Of a stretch of 64,000 bases of DNA, positions 1 through 10,787 are shown piece by piece. Source of the DNA: Tetracentron sinense. Taxonomy: Eukaryota; Streptophyta; Magnoliopsida; Trochodendrales; Trochodendraceae. The number at the start of each line of letters is the position of its first letter. Position 1 is the stretch's first letter. The stretch is from contig CM026551.1 in the NCBI GenBank assembly GCA_015143295.1, positions 18,032,543-18,096,542 on the forward strand, read 5' to 3'. A model generated the notes under the pieces. It saw only the letters and a list, made by a program, of their open reading frames with translations, was not told where the DNA came from and ran no database searches. The translations under genes and the position numbers were made by a program.

Positions 1-23
1 ATCCTATAACAACGGTGAACCTG

Positions 24-270
24 CATGATGGTTGCATTCCCACATGCATCAACTCGTCAGAGATGGAACTATTATCTGCAAAACTCATCTGAAATGATGC
101 ACTTGAAAAAGATTTTAATTTTTACATATTATGACCACTAGAAAAGTATTATTTTGGAATCACTTGAAAATGTGGGCTCTAAGGATCAAAGCCTTGTCTT
201 TGCGGGGTGACTTAGGTCAACACAAAAAGAATGGTTAGTATAATTAATTTGATTTATTATTTTAATTAAC
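24..270. repeat. Dispersed repeat, left copy of a pair at the two window ends
   Basis: This stretch recurs nearly unchanged at 63354-63560 and 63951-64000. Both copies begin with CATGATGGTTGCATTCCC and both reach the AT-rich tail TTTGATTTATTATTTT. The right copy carries an extra block of about 390 bp. The spacing is about 63.3 kb in the same orientation. I cannot tell whether this is an LTR pair, a transposon family or a segmental repeat; the adjacent 318-595 suggests hAT material. Confidence 0.8.
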
Positions 271-317
271 TTAAGTTTAGCAAATGATTTATTATTGGAA
301 GCATGCAAGAACTAGTG

Positions 318-595
318 CATGAAGACGATTATTTAACATGGGACCAAGTTGCAGAGGCTTCTGGAGCAAATGAACAACGCTCCTGACATACTAGGTCCAA
401 CTCTCACTTGCAAAGAGGAGGTCCAAGCGGAAACTAGCGAAGAATGATTGAAGAAGAACCACTACTTGATTCAGATGGGACAGATGAAGAAAAACAATAC
501 ATTGATGCGGATAATGATGACTCAGATAGGGATGATGATGACATAGAGAATGAAGCTTTATTAAATTCTGTTATTGATGATGATGGTGTGATATG
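318..595 (+). pseudogene. Acidic C-terminal remnant, possibly hAT-type transposase
   Basis: A first frame reads a short segment containing LTWDQVAEASGANEQ and then meets a stop. A second frame from about 443 reads about 50 residues very rich in Asp and Glu, with runs such as DDSDRDDDDIENE, ending in TGA at 593-595. Ac/hAT-like plant transposases often end in a WDxVAEASGA segment followed by an acidic tail, so I infer a decayed transposase end. The catalytic part is not in this window. The family call rests on recalled resemblance only; an acidic host protein fragment is the alternative. Confidence 0.35.
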
Positions 596-673
596 AATGA
601 TTATAATAGGCTTTTTATTTTATGTTTTTGTGGAATGTAGGTGTGAAGTTTCGGTCTTTTAGATGTTATAGAT

Positions 674-722
674 AATAATAATAATAATAATAATAATAAT
701 ATATAAATATATATATATATAT
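674..722. repeat. (AAT)n followed by (AT)n microsatellite
   Basis: About nine ATA/AAT triplets run directly into an AT dinucleotide run. Simple sequence with no coding content. Confidence 0.9.
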
Positions 723-728
723 TAAATT

Positions 729-800
729 TATCGCCTAGGCAATGCTTGGGCCTCGCCTAGCCGGGGCTAATCGCCTAGGCATTGCCTAGACGCCTTGACT
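729..800. repeat. GCCTAGGCG palindrome cluster
   Basis: Several overlapping copies of TCGCCTAGGCA and GCCTAG occur within 70 bp. The same motif family reappears at 63786-63890 inside the insertion in the right-hand end repeat, so the two clusters probably come from one mobile family. Confidence 0.6.
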
Positions 801-1100
801 ACACTGACTAAGCTTATTTAATAATTTTGTTAATAGAACATTAAACATAGAGACACCAACGAGACAGAAATAAGCAACAAGATTGAGTTGTTGCCACAAT
901 GGTCAATATCTACAGGCGTCATTACAATTGCCGAGTATTGGCAGGGTACCAGGACACATATGTGAAGTAAAAAATCTGATAACGTTATCATTTTGTAGCA
1001 ACCAAAAAAAACTCAACATTTTCATAGGAGTGGGAGCCCAATTCGCTTGGCGTAACTTCTCGTGTTGAATGAAACAAATAGAATTTTGAACAAAGCAAAA

Positions 1101-1393
1101 GGCCTGTTTGGATAAACTTCTCTAAGAAGAGAAGGACTTCTCTAAGAAGAGAAGGACTTCTCTAGGAGAATTTTAAGAAAAGTAACTTTTTAAAAAAGTT
1201 AAAAGGTTGTCTTCCCACAAAAGTTTCCTTGGGCTAGCTTCCTAAAAAAATATTTTTCTGACTTTATTGACATTTCATTTTCGTAAAAAGTCAAAAGTAA
1301 TGCGAATAATCAAACGTGGTTTCTATAAACTTTTGATTTTTTTAGAGTCAAAAGTCAATAAAAGTCAATATAGAAGTTTATCCAAATACAACC
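1101..1393. mobile_element. MITE with GGCCTGTTTGGATAAACTTC termini
   Basis: The left end begins GGCCTGTTTGGATAAACTTC. The reverse complement of the right end reads GGTTGTATTTGGATAAACTT, so the two ends are imperfect inverted repeats of about 21 bp. The inside is AT-rich with runs of AAAAGTCAA and no coding frame. I found no convincing target duplication. The termini resemble those of plant hAT or Harbinger MITEs; superfamily unassigned. Confidence 0.6.
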
Positions 1394-1621
1394 AAACTCT
1401 CTTATGTCTGAAAGACACAAGGAATAGATATAACTTCTCCAATAGCACAAACAAACGGCTATTACAAGCGCATACAAAATCAACAGAAAGACTGATCTAT
1501 AGAAAAGGCATCAATTTGGTTAGGGAAACATTCATCATACCCGCTTTTGGTGTTGATAGATTTCAAGAAGCATGAGATTCACTATTAATGCACCACGCAA
1601 GTGGTTCCAAAACTCATCTAT

Positions 1622-1845
1622 TGTCAGGGACAGTATTGTCCTTGGTTTGATTAGTATCCTTTAATTATTCCTCTTGTAATTTACTTCTTTATATTCTATT
1701 ATAAAGGGTATTTTTGTTACCCCGATGATTATATTAATAAAAGAGCATTGAGGGATTGTTAACAATTACTACAATTTTTCCATTCTTTTATTTCTTTCTC
1801 TTTTTCGTCTTTCTTCTTTTCATCATCAAATTCTAGTTTCTTCCA
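1622..1845 (+). mobile_element. Ty1/copia 5' LTR
   Basis: The segment starts TGTCAGGGACAG and ends TTCCA, and three bases later comes a primer-binding site complementary to initiator tRNA-Met (TGGTATCAAAGC at 1849-1860; the usual plant form is TGGTATCAGAGC). A TATA-like ATTATAAAGG lies near 1697. The 224-bp length is short but normal for a small copia LTR. A matching 3' LTR was not found. Confidence 0.7.
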
Positions 1846-2439
1846 GCTTGGTATCAAAGCTGGATTTTTTTTTTTTAAGATTATTGGAGAAAAGGTAGGG
1901 ATCAAGGGTTGGGTTTTTGGAAAGAATCTTGACTGCAATGGCGTGAATAGTGTCAACAATACGTAATGACATAAACGTTTGTGTTTGTAAAGGGAAATTT
2001 ATGCTGATTTGTGGTGGAGTCGTATTTCATCAAGTATGTGTATTTCTTTAGAAAAATAGAGACAAATACAGATTTGAGTAATCTGATGCATGTCTGCATG
2101 TAGGAAATTTATTCTGGTGGAGATTGGTAGTGTTTGGCATGTTTTTTTTTTTAAATCCAACAATATTGGTTTCACGACTATTGGAGTTGCTTTGAAGGAG
2201 TTGTGAGGACTTTACCTCGCCATGTTTAATGCTTTTAGGTTTTTTGGCATCATGTGATGCATATTGAAGTGCTACCTAATCGGATCTGAAGAGTTGTATT
2301 TTTTTTTTATCGATAGATCGAAAGAGTTGTATTTGGAAGTTATTTAGAAGGTTTTTCTCGTGGTTTGTTGTTGGTTGGTCTTTTCCATGTCGGACATGTT
2401 CTATTGCAACTTCTAGTGTAACAGGTAGCGTTGGATCAA

Positions 2440-2612
2440 ATATGAGAGTACTCATGGTGACAACACAGTTGCATGTCAGTACTATAAAGTTTGATAGTAC
2501 CAACTATTTGGATTGCTTTCAATCTGCCTAGATATTTATTGGTACTTGGGCAAGTTGGGATATATAAATGGAAAAGCAAATGAACCAATTGTGGACATGG
2601 GATATAGCATCA
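2440..2612 (+). pseudogene. Copia gag remnant
   Basis: Translated in shifting frames, this gives segments like KFDSTNYLDW and GYINGKANEP, which match the start of plant copia Gag (the conserved L-x-G-x-N-Y-x-x-W region and the following YI(N/T)G segment). Stop codons interrupt it. It lies about 600 bp inside the 1622-1845 LTR in the same orientation and belongs to that element. It breaks off where the 2613-3130 segment begins. Confidence 0.5.
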
Positions 2613-3130
2613 TTCTAAATTGGGAAAACCCTAATCCGAAATAATAGAAAATCACTAAAAAGGATCGCCACCTCTTCTAATTTAGTGGAGAATTGAATCA
2701 CTGGTCTAACAATGAATAAGGCAAGGAGTCTATGATAGAGATTTAGATAAAGATTAAAGAGATTCGGTTGAGCTAAAGGAAGGTGTTAGGCACCCATAGA
2801 CAACTGCTAAAAGGCAGGTACCTACTTCCTAAACCCACCTTAGACTAAATTGTAAATCAATGCTATTATAGAATCATCCTTTAAAATGAAAACATACTGA
2901 TTATAAGATCAAACCAAAATTGAAGACATTTTAACGCAATTTTTATTATTATTCAACCAGAATAGAAGCATGCTAAGAAATTACTAAAATAGGAATGCAA
3001 TTATCTAAATAGCAACAAACATACAATGAAAACATATCACAAAGAAAACTAACCTAAAGTTTCTACCTAGGATAGTTGGACGGGACTCGATTACGGCTGC
3101 CTACGTATCCACAAAAGTGGAATCAAGCCA
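2613..3130 (-). mobile_element. Gypsy-type LTR/leader fragment, reverse orientation
   Basis: Read on the minus strand this has the order: an ACGTAGGCAGC block (about 3097-3110), GGTGCCTAACACCTTCC (about 2783-2800), then GGTGGCGATCC (about 2660-2672), a PBS-like site. The same three blocks in the same order occur on the plus strand at 12090-12385. These blocks recall LTR/leader regions of Ogre/Tat-like gypsy elements; that assignment is from memory and moderate at best. No coding sequence. Confidence 0.5.
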
Positions 3131-3369
3131 CATGTAATGCATTTTTATGATTTCTAAAATGTATTCATGATTTCTAAAATTTTAATAATGATTTTATAGA
3201 ATTCTATAAATTTCCATAAAATATTTCCACATCCTAATTAACCCGAATTTATACCGTATCCAAGTATAAAACCTTGCCTTCATTCTCATGCAACTTTCTC
3301 GATGAACCACACTAACAGCATCAAAATAGGACATAAAATTTATCACCTTCTTCTAGTTGAGAATTACCA

Positions 3370-3570
3370 TGACACAACAAAGCAGATCAATGCCAAAGTC
3401 CATTTAGATTTTGAAGGATGAGGGTTTCTTTTGCAGCAAATGCACCCTGCAGCAAAGCTTACAACTAATTGCGCAACCATAAGAGTTGCCGAAGCAATTA
3501 GTCCAAGAACCAAAGCTGGGCTCCTTGGGTATGTACATGCACCAGGAGCAATGGAATGAACATCAGAAAG
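3370..3570 (-). CDS. Intact exon of a DUF1218 membrane protein
   Basis: Minus-strand exon of 67 codons with no stop, bounded by a GCAG acceptor (just above 3570) and a GTAATT donor (3369-3364). It reads a CTYPRSPALVLGL segment, a hydrophobic stretch, GCICCKRNPHPSKSKW and a second hydrophobic stretch. This matches the middle of plant DUF1218 proteins (four-helix membrane proteins such as the MWL/DESIGUAL group), where YPRSPAL and GC(I/V)CC are hallmarks. A continuation near 3240-3320 seems frame-damaged, and no first exon is seen to the right. It is probably a gene remnant with one well-kept exon. Confidence 0.65.
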
Positions 3571-3857
3571 CTGCGAGGTTGAAGAAACATTTATGGCTCA
3601 AACCATGATATCAATGTGAAGTAATTTGAATATATTGAATAAGCTCAGTGATGTGATTACTCATACATATTGTACAACATTCATTCCACAAATAAGCAGG
3701 AAACTTTTCTTTTTTTCCATCAATAAGTAAGCAATCAGCTTTTGCAAATCAAGTAGCCTGTAAGCTTGTGACTAGTGACTTTTGGATGCATATTTCTGTC
3801 TTCTATGTAAAACTTTCTATTGAAAAATTATGTTTGAGGACAATAACTGCACAAAGC

Positions 3858-3937
3858 CCCAAATATAAATAAACTAGTAAGAACCCCGTGCATCCCAAAT
3901 ATAAATAAACTAGTAAGAACCCCGTGCGATGCACGGG
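3858..3937 (-). mobile_element. Helitron-like 3' terminus with partial tandem duplication
   Basis: On the minus strand: a hairpin CCCGTGCATCGCACGGG (3937-3921), seven bases, then CTAG (3913-3910) followed by T. Hairpin plus CTRR is the Helitron 3' signature. A block AAATATAAATAAACTAGTAA continuing to CCCCGTGCA occurs twice in tandem (from 3858 and from 3896), the outer copy lacking the second hairpin arm. The element body lies to the right; its 5' end was not located. Confidence 0.6.
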
Positions 3938-4939
3938 AAATGTTAAAGAAAAAAAAAATAGAAAAAGTAGTATCAACATAATCACAATTATACATAATTT
4001 AAAATTAAATAAAAGTAATTAAATACTTATGTGGGTGATGTAAGAAAGGAAATTTATAAATAAGCCATCAATTTGGAGAAGAAGGACCTAGAAAAAAAAA
4101 TGGCAACCCCGGAAATATTTAGTCTCCTCCTCCCCCTACGGAAACACTACATGCTCGACTATGGCAACCCCACGCATACTTCAATAATGCCAAAGCAATC
4201 AAAACCTTCAAATCAGTTTCTTCCCCTCTATTACCATCTTTCCCCCTCTATATTCGAGTTTTTTCGTTGGGCAAAATTCGGCTTGTTTCCAGCTAAATGT
4301 GTTGTTTCATTCTATTTGTTAAACATGTTGGGTTTGGTATGAGAATATGTTAATACCCAAATATTAACTCTGCCTAATATTACCATCACGCCCCCAAACA
4401 GTTGGTATCCGTTTTGGGAGTATTTGGGTGGAGCTTCTAAGGGTTTGAGAGTGTATGTTGTGGTGTAGGGTGTGTGGGTATGTGACTTGCTTGCCTTGAC
4501 TGCAGCTTTCGCCTTGTGGTGTAGTTGCCTTACCCAAAAAAAACAAATCTTGTGTTACCGCCTACCGGTACTTAATAGGTAGATAATTTGAAATTTGAAA
4601 ATAAAATTTGAATGGATAATCAATAGAGGGGACATCCTTCTTTCATTTGGAGCACACCATAAAATAACGAGATTGATCAAACTGTCAAGCATTATGGGAC
4701 TGTTATCCTCCTATTACATTGATTTCTGATCAAGGGAGACCAAACCTTTTCGTTTGTGCTCTGGTTACTATTGCCTTAAATATAATTGTATTTTCATACG
4801 GGAACAATCACCACCAGTGATTTTGATAACACAAAAAACAAACATATCATTTCGTATGGGAACTCCATCTCCTCTTTCTTTCATGCAACCACATTCAAAG
4901 TGAAATTTCTTTATTGTTTTAGAGACTAAAGAAGTGCAT
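3938..4939. other. Unassigned AT-rich interval, possibly Helitron interior
   Basis: No recognised gene. One open frame of 89 codons (4073-4342, +) has no domain I can identify. If the 3858-3937 terminus is real, at least part of this is its cargo. Confidence 0.4.
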
Positions 4940-5930
4940 TGTTGAATTGGAAGGGTTGCGATGTTAGTTGAAACTAAATACCCATATCTCCCCAGGGTCG
5001 ACCCTGACCATTGAGGGTCGACCCTGGGTATAAGGGATTTTGTATGGTAAAAATCGACAGAGAGTTGGAAAAATGAGGGTCGACCCTAAAGGATAGTTGG
5101 GTCGACTGAAGTGCACACTTGGGTCGACCCTACTAACCCCAGGGTCGACCCTGATATTGGAAACTTGCCAAAATCATCTTTTTGCTATTTTTGGGGTTTT
5201 TAAACATTTTAAGCAACTTCAAAACTTGGTTTTTGATTCTCTATTTATATAGAACCTTTCTACTTCGTGGAGCACAACTTAGGGAGAGTATAGAGAGGGT
5301 TTTTAACTCCTTCTAGAGTTCATAAAAACTTTGAAAAACTTAGTGTTCTCCTCCCCTTTGTTAGTGCATTCAACCTAGAGTTTACAAGCTCAAAGTTCCA
5401 ATTTTGCTTGTTTGGACTTGTCCTTTGAAGGAGTCCATCTAGGTGTTGATTTCTATCAAACCATCAACCTGTTCTGGATAGAACACCTTGGTCGGAGTGT
5501 TCCAGAGCCTTTGTGAAGGAGATCGATCCGAGACAGATCGTGGATGTGTGAATTGGTCGGTGCAATCCGAAGCCGCCATTGACGGAGATCGATCGGAAGA
5601 TCGTGGACTGTTTTTGAGACACAAAGAAAAGTACGAGCGGTTGCGATTGACCACGGGACTTGAGAGTACGTGGTAACTTTTCGAAGCGTGAAGGACTAAT
5701 AACTGAAGGATCGTAGTGTCGAGTCCGAAAGAGTTAAGTTCGAGTCTTGTAAGTTCTTGTTTACTTTGTCTTAGTAGATTCTCATGGCTGGACTAGGTCC
5801 CGTGGCTTTTCCTGGAAGGGTTTCCCCGTAAAAATCCTTGTGTTATGGTTTGCTTGGTTTTCTATTTCCGCACTTAAATTTTATCATCCTTTAAGCTAAT
5901 AACTTAATTGTTAAAATCATCAAAATGGTA
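4940..5930 (+). mobile_element. Copia (SIRE/Maximus-like) LTR, probably solo or truncated
   Basis: Begins TGTTGAATTGG. Six copies of GGGTCGACCC or close variants lie between 4990 and 5155, then a TATA-like CTATTTATATAG near 5241. Late in the segment CCCCGTAAAAATCCTTGTGT leads to TTTCCGCACTTAA, the usual end region of large plant copia LTRs. No PBS or gag follows. The exact right end and a target duplication could not be fixed. Confidence 0.5.
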
Positions 5931-6210
5931 GATAGACTTTTAGGGAAACCGAACCATCCCCTTCAACTTGTGAGATTCTCAACTCAAACCTAGATTCGAG
6001 GTTCACCGAATTTTTTCATAGCTGATCAGAATTATATTAAGCAAACAAAAGTAAATTTTTAGGATCCACAGATGCAGTATTTATGGTAAAAAAAATATGC
6101 AAAAATAATAACATAAAAAGGATAGAATCAACATATCGATTTGTGCTGAGGCGTGGGTAAACCCAATGTTCTTTCAATTTTCTTGATTTTAGGTTTTATA
6201 TTATTGTTGA

Positions 6211-6622
6211 CTAGCGGATGGCATGTGCGATGCACGTGAGAGCGAGGGGAAGGAGTTAACCACAGTTAATAGGAGTTAAAAGGGACACGTGTTAACCCGC
6301 GAGTGCGATTGAACTCGCTAGTGGCACGTGCAATGCATGTGAGCGTGAGGGGAAGGAGTTAACCACAGTTAATACGAGTTAAAAGGGATACGTGTTAATC
6401 CGCGGGTGCGATTGAACTCTCCCCGAGTTAAATCGCGATTGGCTGTGATTCTAAATAGATAGATGAGCAAGGGGTAGTTTGGGAATTAAAGTAAAACATT
6501 AAATCAAAGGCAAGGGGTAGTTTGGGAATTAAAGTAAAACATTAAATCAATGTTTTATTTTTATATAAGGGTAGTTTGGGAATTTCAGAAAATTCATCTA
6601 CGCAAGGCTCTCGCATTATAAT
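6211..6622 (-). mobile_element. Helitron-like non-autonomous element, copy 1
   Basis: The plus-strand left edge is CTAGCGGATGGCATGTGC followed by GATGCACGTG. On the minus strand that is a hairpin, seven bases, CTAG and then T, the Helitron 3' form. The right edge is GGCTCTCGCATTATAAT. Inside are the TTAACCACAGTTAA core (6256, 6359), an internal second terminus-like copy at 6318 and repeats of GGGGTAGTTTGGGAATTAAA. No coding. Confidence 0.55.
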
Positions 6623-6627
6623 AGTAA

Positions 6628-7071
6628 CTAGCAGGTGGCACGTGTGATGCACGTGAGAGTGAGGGGAAGGAGTTAACCACGGTTAATAGGAGTTAAAAGG
6701 GACATGTGTTAACCCATAAGTGTGATTGAACCCTCCCCAAGTTCAATCGTGATTGAACTCTCCCCGAGTTCAATCGTGATTGGCTGTGATTCTAGTATTT
6801 AAATAGATAGATGAGCAAGGGGTAGTTTGGGAATTAAAGTAATATATTAAATCAAAGTTTTATTTTATATGAGGGTAGATGGATGAGCAAGGGGTAGTTT
6901 GGGAATTAAAGTAAAATGTTAAATCAAAGTTTTATTTTATATGAAGGTAGATAGATGAGCAAGGGATAGTTTGGGAATTAAAGTAAAATATTAAATCAAA
7001 GTTTTTTTTTATATTAGGGTAGATTGGGAATTTCAGAAAAATCAGGCTACGCTTGGCTCTCGCATTATAAT
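6628..7071 (-). mobile_element. Helitron-like element, copy 2, head-to-tail with copy 1
   Basis: Same left edge (CTAGCAGGTGGCACGTG at 6628) and same right edge (GGCTCTCGCATTATAAT ending 7071) as the copy at 6211-6622, separated by only five bases. The inside has three to four tandem units of about 60 bp containing GAGCAAGGGGTAGTTTGGG. End-to-end arrays are known for Helitrons. Confidence 0.55.
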
Positions 7072-7825
7072 CATAAAAAGAAAATCTGAATTTCATTAGT
7101 TGATGTGGAACTATGCTACAAATTTTATTGACAAGAGAAATATATTAAGTGAGCCGAAGTAAGTTCGTGATGATATTTCTATTAAAGAATCTAAAGAAGA
7201 AGATGATTTTCATTAGTGACTTCAAAGAGAAATAAAAAAAGAATAAAACATTAAAAAGTAACTCTTCTCAAGGCAGACCAAAGAGGGAGGCTAGAAAACT
7301 TACTCGATTTAAGGAGTAGGTTTATTTTCTCAGTAAAGGCTTGTGTCTTTGTGTCCTTGTAGGGGTAAGATTTTATATACCCCTTTGCTTCATCTTATTA
7401 ATAAATCAGTAGTTTCTTAAAGAAAAAAAATCTAGTTGTGAATTGAATTAATGAATTTCATTCACTAGACAACATATGAATATTGCGACCTTAATCGAAT
7501 TGAATTGTGATGCCATTACTAACTCTAGTGGATACCCAAAAAAAAAGAATGGTTGAATTACTTAGAAGCCTTCAAACAAAATAATAATTATAATACTTTT
7601 TTTTTGGGGGGGGGGGGGTAAGGAAAAGAGTATTACTCATTGCAACAAAGGAGGAAACAGAGGAGGCAAGTCCCCATCTGTTCCTGATTTACAAATCTAA
7701 CTTCCTTGGAATTAATATTATGAAATACAGTAAGTACATCATAGGCAACGTCAGTACAACCATGAGAATATTAGGAATGACATATCATGCGTATGGAATG
7801 ATAGTCAGTAGTGACAACACATAGG
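7072..7825. other. Unassigned AT-rich spacer with a G run
   Basis: No gene recognised. A T9/G15 run lies at about 7595-7618. The rest is low-complexity AT-rich DNA 3' of the ankyrin pseudogene. Confidence 0.5.
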
Positions 7826-9037
7826 TTAAACACCCATAAAGGCTAGGGCTAGTCGGACGAAATTGGAGAAAGGTAATCCCGTTGTGAATATAAAGATCAT
7901 TGCAACGGATATCAAAAACCCAGAGACATTACAAAACGTGAACATAGTGAATAGACAAAAATCAGTAGACATTATCGCTGTTCCGGCTACGTGTGACATC
8001 TCGAAAATGGTGGTGTTGGTGTTGGTAACGTTATTGTAATCCTGGTGAAAGTTATCCTGCCACACCACCGGGCGGGTTGAATCCGGTTTGAAAGGTTGCT
8101 GTTGTAGTCAATACAGCTACCACTAACAGTGCACTCCTCACCTCTATCAAGTAATCACTGAACACCACACTCCTAAACCGTGCTTTCCAACCCCTTAAAG
8201 GCCTTGGGATTCTTTATACGACCCGACTTTGATGACTAGTAGCGATTATCTCATCACCTCTCTTTGCTTTAGCACGGCGAAGGATATCTTCGATTTCCCT
8301 ATTCTCTCCGGGAAGTTGCAATAAGACGTCGAGGGCGGTTCGATTGTTTGCGTTCATGGCGTTCACTTTCACCCTCACACTATAAATGCGAACCAATCTA
8401 GTGCAATGGAAATGGAAATGCATATTATTAACATCTGAAAAAACAAAATTTTAAAAAATAAAATTTGAGGGAACGTAAGGGTTTACCTGGGGTAGAGCTC
8501 TTGAGGTTGCATAGTGCAAAACAGTGTTTCCTTCATCATCCTTCAAATTCACGATATATCTTCTGTTCAGTTCTCTGACCCAATTCAATAATAATTTAAA
8601 GGTATCCAATGTTGGTATTTCAAAGCGAGGTGAAGAACAGTCTCCTTATAAACTGTCAACTCTTCAAGAGATTTTAGGAACTCGTTGATCAGTTGATTAA
8701 TAACATCAATTCTCCCAAAGATAACCGCAACGTGAAGAGGTGTTCTCTTCTCTCTGCCTTTTAGAAGACAAAGCTCACGCCCAATTATCAAGAACTCTTT
8801 CACCATCCCGGAGTCCACCATTGTCGAAGTTAAATGAATGGGGCTAAGCCCATCATGGTTTAGTTTCTTAGCAAAGGAGGGCTTCGGGTTTGCAATTTCC
8901 ATTGCAAAAATATTTTTTCCGACCGATGCCGCTATGTGTAAAGGAGTGTCTATAAATGGGACCTGATCGACCTTCTCAAGAATAAATGGATCTTCATGGA
9001 GTAGCACGTACGGGGCGTCGGTCAGCCTTTGATCCAT
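7826..9037 (-). pseudogene. BDA1-like ankyrin-repeat/PGG-domain protein, disabled
   Basis: From ATG at 9037 the frame reads ankyrin repeats (TPLHIAASVGK, SPIHLTS, RTPLHVAVIFG, ETVLHLALKYQ). A one-base loss near 8605-8612 shifts the frame; the shifted frame continues through LLLNWVREL and KDDEGNTVLHYAT to a donor at 8486. A short intron (8435-8486) leads to an exon with NNRTALDVLLQLPGENREIE, an in-frame TAA at 8216-8214, then PLRGWKARFRSVVFSDYLIE, a membrane segment and FNPPGGV. A two-base loss near 8066-8070 separates the PGG motif from VWQDNF and the last membrane segments. Such proteins are plasma-membrane signalling proteins with N-terminal ankyrins and C-terminal PGG helices. The start also seems to lack some residues before the first repeat. 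Three disabling changes make an active product very unlikely. Confidence 0.8.
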
Positions 9038-9443
9038 TACTCTTTAGAAGAGGGATAAAGATAACAAGGCAAAACCCCTCTCCCCTTCAAGATCTATAGA
9101 TTTAAAAGACATGAACTTGAGCTTGAACATGCCAGAAAATGGTGGTTTCATTTTCTCTGAAGAATTATTTAACAAGAGAATGAAATTCCAAGCAAATTTC
9201 GTCCGTCAAGGGCTGTAGACTTTAGAAAGAGGAGGGTAAGAAGAAGGGCTATAAAACCATGACCGACCAGTTTGGTCATGACGTTACTTGCCTTTAGAAC
9301 CTATGCCCCCCCAATTGTCAATCATCAGTGGTCCTGGTAGGAGTTGAAAACTACATGTACACTTGACTGGACCGGGGATTAGTAGTCGAACCGGATGGTT
9401 TAATCATCAAATAGCCATAGGGCCTTCTTTATGGGGGGTTTAA
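9038..9443. other. Upstream flank of the ankyrin pseudogene
   Basis: No gene seen. It ends in GGTTTAAATGCAGATTTC, which is repeated just after the minisatellite at 10342-10359. Confidence 0.4.
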
Positions 9444-10330
9444 ATGCAGATTTCGATCAAAAGACCCACCTTACTAAGACAGGTTTGGGAGCTTGCTATC
9501 AAAGGGCCCGCCTCACTTATAAGACGGGTTTGGGAGCTTGCTATCAAAGGGCCTTCTTCAAAGGCCCGCCTTACTTATAAGACGGGTTTGGGAGCTTGCT
9601 ATCAAAGGGCCTTCTTCAAAGGCCCGCCTTACTTATAAGACGGGTTTGGGAGCTTGCTATCAAAGGGCCTTCTTCAAAGGCCCGCCTTACTTATAAGACG
9701 GGTTTGGGAACTTGCTATCAAAGGGCCTTCTTCAAAGGGCCGCCTTACTTATAAGACGGGTTTGGGAGCTTGCTATCAAAACGCCTTCTTCAAAGGGCCG
9801 CCTTCAAAGGGCCGCCTTACTTATAAGACGGGGAGCTTGCTATCAAAACGCCTTCTTCAAAGGGCCGCCTTCAAAGGGCCACGCCTTCTTCAAAGGGCCG
9901 CCTTCAAAGGGCCGCCTTACTTATAAGACGGGGAGCTTGCTATCAAAACGCCTTCTTCAAAGGGCCGCCTTCAAAGGGCCGCCTTACTTATAAGACGGGT
10001 TTGGGAGCTTGCTATCAAAGCGCCTTCTTCAAAGGGCCGCCTTACTTATAAGACGGGTTTGGGGCCTTCTTCAAAGGGCCGCCTTACTTATAAGACGGGT
10101 TTGGGAGCTTGCTATCAAAGGGCCTTCTTCAAAGGGCCGCCTTACTTATAAGACGGGTTTGGGGCCTTCTTCAAAGGGCCGCCTTACTTATAAGACGGGT
10201 TTAGGAGCTTGCTATCAAAGGGCCTTCTTCAAAGGGCCGCCTTACTTATAAGACGGGTTTGGGAGCTTGCTATCAAAGCGCCTGCCTTACTAAGACGGGT
10301 TTGGGAGTTTGCTATCAAAGGGCCTTCTTT
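9444..10330 (+). repeat. Minisatellite of about 58-bp units
   Basis: About 14 units share CTTACTTATAAGACGGG, TTGGGAGCTTGCTATCAAA and a CTTCAAAGGGC block. Some units are 58 bp, some about 41 bp (lacking GAGCTTGCTATCAAA), and some carry extra copies of CTTCAAAGGGCCGC. Frames run open through it in several phases because few stops occur in the unit, not because it is a gene. Both flanks carry GGTTTAAATGCAGATTTC. Confidence 0.9.
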
Positions 10331-10787
10331 ATTGGTGAAATGGTTTAAATGCAGATTTCTTCAGTCTGACTCTATATGGAGTGAAAATTCCATACTCTAT
10401 ATCGTGGAATATCCGGAATATATTAAAGGTTCAGCATCTCGCGGAGCCAATGGTACGTCATCTCATAGGGAAGGGAGAGGATACCTTATTATGGCTGGAT
10501 ACTTGGCACCCTAGGAGACTGGTATGCAAGTTTGGTCCTATTTTAAACTCTCATTTGTTGGGTGTAAACAGAGGAGCATTAGTTAGCTCTATTAGGGAAG
10601 GCGATGATTGGAATTTGCGTACTAATAGCATGATTGTTCCGATAGATAGTTAAGGAACGAATTGATTATTTGGACCCCGGCCTCGAATGGACTATTTTCT
10701 CTCAAATCGGCTTGGGATAGCCTACATCCGTCCAGGCCAAAGGTGAGATGGACTAAGTGGCTTTGACATTCTCTCGTGATTTCTAAG
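10331..10787 (+). mobile_element. LINE reverse-transcriptase C-terminal part (zf-RVT), left piece
   Basis: Reading frames (10381-10653 and its extension) give HLIGKGEDTLLWLDTWHP and then RPKVRWTKWL, typical of the zinc-binding region after the reverse transcriptase in plant non-LTR elements (the W-x-D-x-W and P-K-x-R-x-x-x-W blocks). Frameshifts and stops are present. It stops at CTAAG (10783-10787) and resumes at 12466 in matching phase. Confidence 0.65.

Noticed and set aside
9444..10514. Four to five long overlapping open frames with repetitive peptides
   Set aside because: They are by-products of a stop-poor tandem DNA repeat; several phases are open at once and no domain is present.
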